From JAAYCI01 sp964371725 (lineage in GTDB: Bacteria; Bacillota; Clostridia; Oscillospirales; Ruminococcaceae): a DNA stretch of 64,000 nucleotides. Both the position numbers and the translations under genes were made by a program. Of the stretch, positions 61,050 through 64,000 are shown piece after piece (position 1 is the stretch's first letter; every line of letters begins with the position of its first letter). A model generated the notes under the pieces. It was not told the DNA's origin. It did no database searches and was given only the letters and a program-made list of their open reading frames with translations. The DNA is taken from positions 1-64,000 of the forward strand of contig CAYJNQ010000005.1 of NCBI GenBank assembly GCA_964371725.1, in the 5' to 3' direction.

Positions 61050-61889
61050 TTATTCGCCCAATTTAAGTGCTATCACAAATCCACCCGCAAACAAAACCAC
61101 GGCCGCCACCACTTGCAAAGGTGCGAAAACCAACCCATCTTGCATGGCACTGGCAAAGATGGACAGCACCGACGCGAACACAAAGCCCAAAATACCACAG
61201 TATGTTTTCACCTCAAAACGCTTTATCAAAAACTCTATCAGCTTTGCCACAAGCACAATACCCACCGCAATGCCAAGGCCAAAAACCGCCAAATTGATGA
61301 GGTTGTGCGGCACATTTTCCAAAGCGGTGAGCGCATTGATGGTGCTCAAAACGGGCTCGTAATAGCCCAGCAAAATTAGCATGAAAGAGCCACTCACGCC
61401 CGGAATAACCATGGTGGCCGCCGCCACTATGCCGGCTAAGAACAATAGGCCGTAAGAGAGTGGGTTCATCGTTGTCAAATCCACCACGCGGTTGCCGCTG
61501 TCCATAAAGGTCATGCCCGCCACAAGGGCAAACATCAAGAGAAACACAAGCACATTGCTCGGCGATTTGATGTGCCCTTTCACCCGTTTATACAGCATGG
61601 GTGTGCCGCCCAAAATAAGACCAATGAAAAACAAAATGGTGGGCAAAGTATAAAATTCCAGCGCATGGGTGATGACACGGCTCATGAGCACAAGGGATAT
61701 CCCTGCCCCCACACCGAGGCAAGCCAAAAAAACCAAGTGCTTTTTTAAATCGGTAAAAAAGTGGCTGATGGCATGAATGAGATCCTCGTAAATGCCTAAA
61801 GAAATCATCAATGTGCCACCGCTCACCCCCGGGATGATGTTGGCTATGCCAATAAAAAAGCCCTTTACAATCAGTTTTATTTTTTCCAT
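61050..61889 (-). CDS. popT: DUF368 undecaprenyl phosphate translocase (PopT family)
   Basis: A 279-residue polytopic membrane protein of the DUF368/PopT family, shown in other bacteria to recycle undecaprenyl phosphate across the membrane for cell-wall and surface glycan synthesis. It has two matching glycine-rich motifs, GIANIIPGVSGGTLMISLG and AATMVIPGVSGSFMLILLG, the inverted repeat halves of the fold. ATG at 61889 has GGGGG upstream. It neighbours a surface-polysaccharide gene at the right edge, which fits the carrier-lipid role. Confidence 0.9.
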   Translation of the reverse strand: MEKIKLIVKGFFIGIANIIPGVSGGTLMISLGIYEDLIHAISHFFTDLKKHLVFLACLGVGAGISLVLMSRVITHALEFYTLPTILFFIGLILGGTPMLYKRVKGHIKSPSNVLVFLLMFALVAGMTFMDSGNRVVDLTTMNPLSYGLLFLAGIVAAATMVIPGVSGSFMLILLGYYEPVLSTINALTALENVPHNLINLAVFGLGIAVGIVLVAKLIEFLIKRFEVKTYCGILGFVFASVLSIFASAMQDGLVFAPLQVVAAVVLFAGGFVIALKLGE

Positions 61890-61948
61890 ACTTTCCCCCA
61901 AACCCTATATCATGCAGCAAAATGAGTGCTTAAAATAACAGTTCTCTC

Positions 61949-61977
61949 ATTATGCCAAAAACACCCCCTACTGTCAA
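61949..61977 (-). promoter_or_regulatory. popT promoter
   Basis: On the minus strand consensus TTGACA (61977-61972) and CATAAT (61954-61949) are 17 bases apart, 59 bases before the popT start. Confidence 0.75.
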
Positions 61978-61991
61978 ATCGATGGTTCGCC

Positions 61992-62020
61992 TTGCGACAC
62001 GTACCTTGCTGTGGTATACT
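61992..62020 (+). promoter_or_regulatory. Promoter of the WG-repeat gene
   Basis: TTGCGA (61992-61997) and TATACT (62015-62020) with a 17-base spacer. It lies 15 bases from the popT -35 box, so the two divergent promoters may be co-regulated. Confidence 0.7.
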
Positions 62021-62112
62021 TGTGGGGTAAAATATACTGTCTGGGCCGCACCTACCGAATCCGAGTTTGGATTTAGACGGGTGCGGCTAAGCAATAACAG
62101 GAGGATAAACCC

Positions 62113-63573
62113 ATGGCCTTGTTTTGTTCACAATGTGGTAGCCCCCTGCAAGACGGCGATTGTTTTTGTGTTGCTTGCGGTGCACCGACGCGCTCTGCAA
62201 ATGCAGCATCGGCTTCCAATGCGACACCGGTGGCGGAACCGGTGGTATTGGCCACGCCGCCGCTTGTGCCAGAGCCCCCCAAAGCACCCAAAGAAACCCC
62301 GGGTGCCTCGGCCGCCCAAGATGCGTGGGGGAATTTTGCCACAGCACCGGCCCCGGTGGCAGAACCGGTGGCAACAACCGCAGCGTCGCCCAAAAAGAAA
62401 AAAACCGGCCTTGTTGTTGTGGTGCTGGTTTTGCTGTTGCTTTTTGCTTTGCTGGCCGGCGGCATTTTGTTTTTGTTGTTCCAACTGGATGTGTTCGACG
62501 GCTTTTTCAGCGATGACGACGAATTCCTTCTGTTTGAGCAAGGACTTTACCCTCTCAGCGATGGGGACACCTTCGGCTATATCAACGAACAGGGCGAGTT
62601 CGTTATTGAGCCCCAGTTCTATCTGGCCGGTACATTCCATAACAACGGGCTTGCCTTTGTAAGCAATGGCGATTCGTATGGCATCATCAACACAGACGGC
62701 GAGCTGGTTGTGCCCTATCAATTCGACGCGACCTCCTACTTTGCAGACAACGGCCTTGCCGTTGTCGCGCAAGACAACCGATACGGCGTTATCAACGAAG
62801 AAGGCGAGTTGGTGGTGGTGCCACAGTACGAAGGGATAATGGGGTATAGCCTAGGCGACATGGCCCCTGTACAACAAAATGGCCTTTGGGGTTATTTGGA
62901 CGAAGAGGGAAACCTGGTCATTGCACCTCAATTCGACTCGGCCTATTCTTTCATGGACAACAAGCTTGCCCCTGTGGAGAAAGATGGCCTTTGGGGCTAT
63001 ATCAATAAAGACGGGGAAATGGTCATCGACTTTCAATATGAAAAGGCCGGCAGCTTTATGGAAAATGGGCTTGCCAGTGTGACCCAAAACGGCCTGCACG
63101 GTTTCATCAACGAAAGCGGCGCCTATGTGATTGCACCCCAATATGAAGAGGCCGGCTACTTTTCTGAAAACGGCCTGGCTTGGGCACGCTTGCCCGACAA
63201 CGACCTTGTGGGTTATATCGATGAAAGTGGCAGCTTTGTCATTCCGCCCAGATTTGAAAACGCCCATACCTTTTTTGAAAACGGCCTTGCTATCATCGAG
63301 CAAGACGGGCTTTTTGGCTATATCAACACGCAAGGGGAACTTGTGGTGGCGCCCCAATACGAAGAGGCCTACCCCTTTTCTGAAAATGGCCTGGCTGTTG
63401 TGTTGCAAGACGGACGCTATGGCTATGTCAGCGAGGACGGCATGGTTGCCATTCCGCCTCAATATGCATCGGCCACCATATTTCGGGACGATGGCTATGC
63501 CACCGTTGCAACAGCCGATAATCGCTTTGCCATCATCGATTCACAGGGGAATTACGTTTTCACATCCAATTGA
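62113..63573 (+). CDS. Zinc-ribbon, single-helix protein with WG repeats
   Basis: A 486-residue envelope protein. It starts with a zinc ribbon (FCSQCG...CFCVACG, about residues 4-24), then an Ala/Pro-rich linker, a membrane helix at about 98-120 (LVVVVLVLLLLFALLAGG), and nine full plus one partial WG (KWG) repeats of about 35 residues (GYINEQGEFVIEPQF type) that should form a beta-propeller-like outer domain. Function unknown; WG-repeat proteins are often surface binding or sensing modules. AGGAGG precedes the ATG. Confidence 0.85.
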   Translation: MALFCSQCGSPLQDGDCFCVACGAPTRSANAASASNATPVAEPVVLATPPLVPEPPKAPKETPGASAAQDAWGNFATAPAPVAEPVATTAASPKKKKTGLVVVVLVLLLLFALLAGGILFLLFQLDVFDGFFSDDDEFLLFEQGLYPLSDGDTFGYINEQGEFVIEPQFYLAGTFHNNGLAFVSNGDSYGIINTDGELVVPYQFDATSYFADNGLAVVAQDNRYGVINEEGELVVVPQYEGIMGYSLGDMAPVQQNGLWGYLDEEGNLVIAPQFDSAYSFMDNKLAPVEKDGLWGYINKDGEMVIDFQYEKAGSFMENGLASVTQNGLHGFINESGAYVIAPQYEEAGYFSENGLAWARLPDNDLVGYIDESGSFVIPPRFENAHTFFENGLAIIEQDGLFGYINTQGELVVAPQYEEAYPFSENGLAVVLQDGRYGYVSEDGMVAIPPQYASATIFRDDGYATVATADNRFAIIDSQGNYVFTSN

Positions 63574-63592
63574 TACCAAACTATGAAAATGG

Positions 63593-63626
63593 ACAAGGGT
63601 GCACAGAAAACATCCTTGTTTTTTTT
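63593..63626 (+). terminator. Terminator after the WG-repeat gene
   Basis: ACAAGGGTG pairs (one G-T) with CATCCTTGT over a short loop and is followed by a run of T. It separates the WG gene from the sugar-nucleotide gene. Confidence 0.82.
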
Positions 63627-63674
63627 GGCCATTAACCAAGTTATGCGTGGCTGGAAAAAACGTACAGGCTGTGT

Positions 63675-63680
63675 TATAAT
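63675..63680 (+). promoter_or_regulatory. Extended -10 promoter for the CapE-like gene
   Basis: TGTTATAAT gives TATAAT with an extended TGn motif, 34 bases before the start codon. The -35 (TGGAAA) is weak. Confidence 0.5.
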
Positions 63681-63714
63681 GAATCCGTTAAATGCATTTT
63701 CGCGGGAGGAATCT

Positions 63715-64000
63715 ATGGGCATATTTTCGGGAAGTAAATTGTTAATAACCGGTGGTACAGGAAGCTTTGGCAACGCGGTGCTCAACCGCTTCTTAAGCAG
63801 CGATATTGCCGAAATTCGCATTTTCAGCCGTGATGAAAAAAAACAAGACGATATGCGAAAGAAACTGGCAAACGACAAGGTAAAGTTTTACATTGGTGAT
63901 GTGCGCAGCAGTGAAAGCTTGGATGCAGCCGTGGCCGGGGTGGACTACATCTTCCATGCAGCGGCGCTAAAGCAGGTGCCGAGCTGTGAATTTTTCCCGA
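63715..64000 (+). CDS. UDP-N-acetylglucosamine 4,6-dehydratase, CapE/FnlA-like (partial, runs off the right edge)
   Basis: The first 95 residues of an extended short-chain dehydrogenase for nucleotide sugars. It has the Rossmann start KLLITGGTGSFGNAVLNRFL and EIRIFSRDEKKQDDMRKKLA. The segments FYIGDVRSSESL and FHAAALKQVPSCEFFP are highly characteristic of CapE/FnlA, the first enzyme of UDP-L-FucNAc/QuiNAc-type sugar synthesis. GGGAGG precedes the ATG. The gene is cut by the window end. It likely opens a capsule or exopolysaccharide locus. Confidence 0.88.
   Translation, partial: MGIFSGSKLLITGGTGSFGNAVLNRFLSSDIAEIRIFSRDEKKQDDMRKKLANDKVKFYIGDVRSSESLDAAVAGVDYIFHAAALKQVPSCEFFP

Noticed and set aside
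63552..63878. 108-residue minus-strand frame at the right edge
   Set aside because: It is the reverse shadow of the CapE-like gene, which has a ribosome site and strong motifs.
1..64000. CRISPR arrays, insertion sequences, prophage or rRNA/tRNA genes
   Set aside because: No repeat-spacer pattern, transposase, integrase, phage gene or RNA gene could be recognised by reading the sequence.

Overview
The window is a densely coded stretch of about 64 kb from a low-to-moderate GC, anaerobic, fermentative Gram-positive bacterium, most likely class Clostridia and possibly Oscillospirales (inferred from gene content, not from a search). Supporting signs are AGGAGG-type ribosome binding sites, TTGACA/TATAAT promoters with 17-base spacers and many intrinsic terminators. 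The gene content also fits: an electron-bifurcating NfnAB, a NuoEF-linked selenocysteine formate dehydrogenase, pyrophosphate-dependent phosphofructokinase with pyruvate phosphate dikinase, a prs-pth-mfd cluster and ZapA. No rRNA, tRNA, CRISPR array, insertion sequence or prophage was seen.

Layout. 0-8 kb: two M20 peptidases transcribed divergently, nfnAB, a cation efflux transporter and a PLP aminotransferase. 8-14 kb: queH, a deoxyinosine glycosylase, guaB behind a structured leader with terminator, a phosphoglycerate mutase and an aminoacyl-histidine dipeptidase. 14-20 kb: a molybdenum-cofactor and formate dehydrogenase operon (mobA, a cysteine-rich MobB-like NTPase, nuoE-like, nuoF-like, fdhA). 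The in-frame UGA of fdhA is read as selenocysteine, with a bacterial SECIS hairpin directly after it. 20-23 kb: a cobalamin riboswitch with terminator ahead of a permease/ATPase pair, then a VOC protein and a gene-poor gap. 23-30 kb, minus strand: prs, pth, a DUF1648 membrane protein, a GNAT acetyltransferase and mfd. 30-34 kb: ppdK, a small membrane protein and a divergent Lgt-like protein.

34-44 kb, minus strand: maf, a MinD-like ATPase, mgsA, hisS and aspS, plus a glycogen phosphorylase/GH13 pair. 44-50 kb, plus strand: zapA, a U32 peptidase, dut, PPi-phosphofructokinase and degV. 50-61 kb, minus strand: nifS, thiI, a very large CinA fusion, a DUF362 ferredoxin, a diguanylate cyclase, a DUF975-CmpB fusion and hisB. 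61-64 kb: the undecaprenyl-phosphate translocase family protein popT, a WG-repeat membrane protein and the start of a CapE-type nucleotide-sugar dehydratase, which probably opens a surface polysaccharide locus.

How the genes work together. NfnAB, the NuoEF-type formate dehydrogenase, PPi-phosphofructokinase and PPDK fit an energy-limited anaerobe that balances NADH, NADPH, ferredoxin, formate and pyrophosphate. GlgP and the GH13 enzyme feed glycogen or maltodextrin into that glycolysis, and methylglyoxal synthase gives an overflow branch. The most unusual gene is the 1117-residue protein at 55203-58556. It joins a complete CinA (NMN deamidase family) to a membrane helix, a sortase-B-like domain that has lost its catalytic His and Cys, an acidic linker and a SpoIID/LytB cell-wall domain. 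Other items worth attention are the guaB leader, the FDH-linked cysteine-rich NTPase, the MinD-like protein without the P-loop lysine and the probable leaderless start of the DUF975-CmpB gene.
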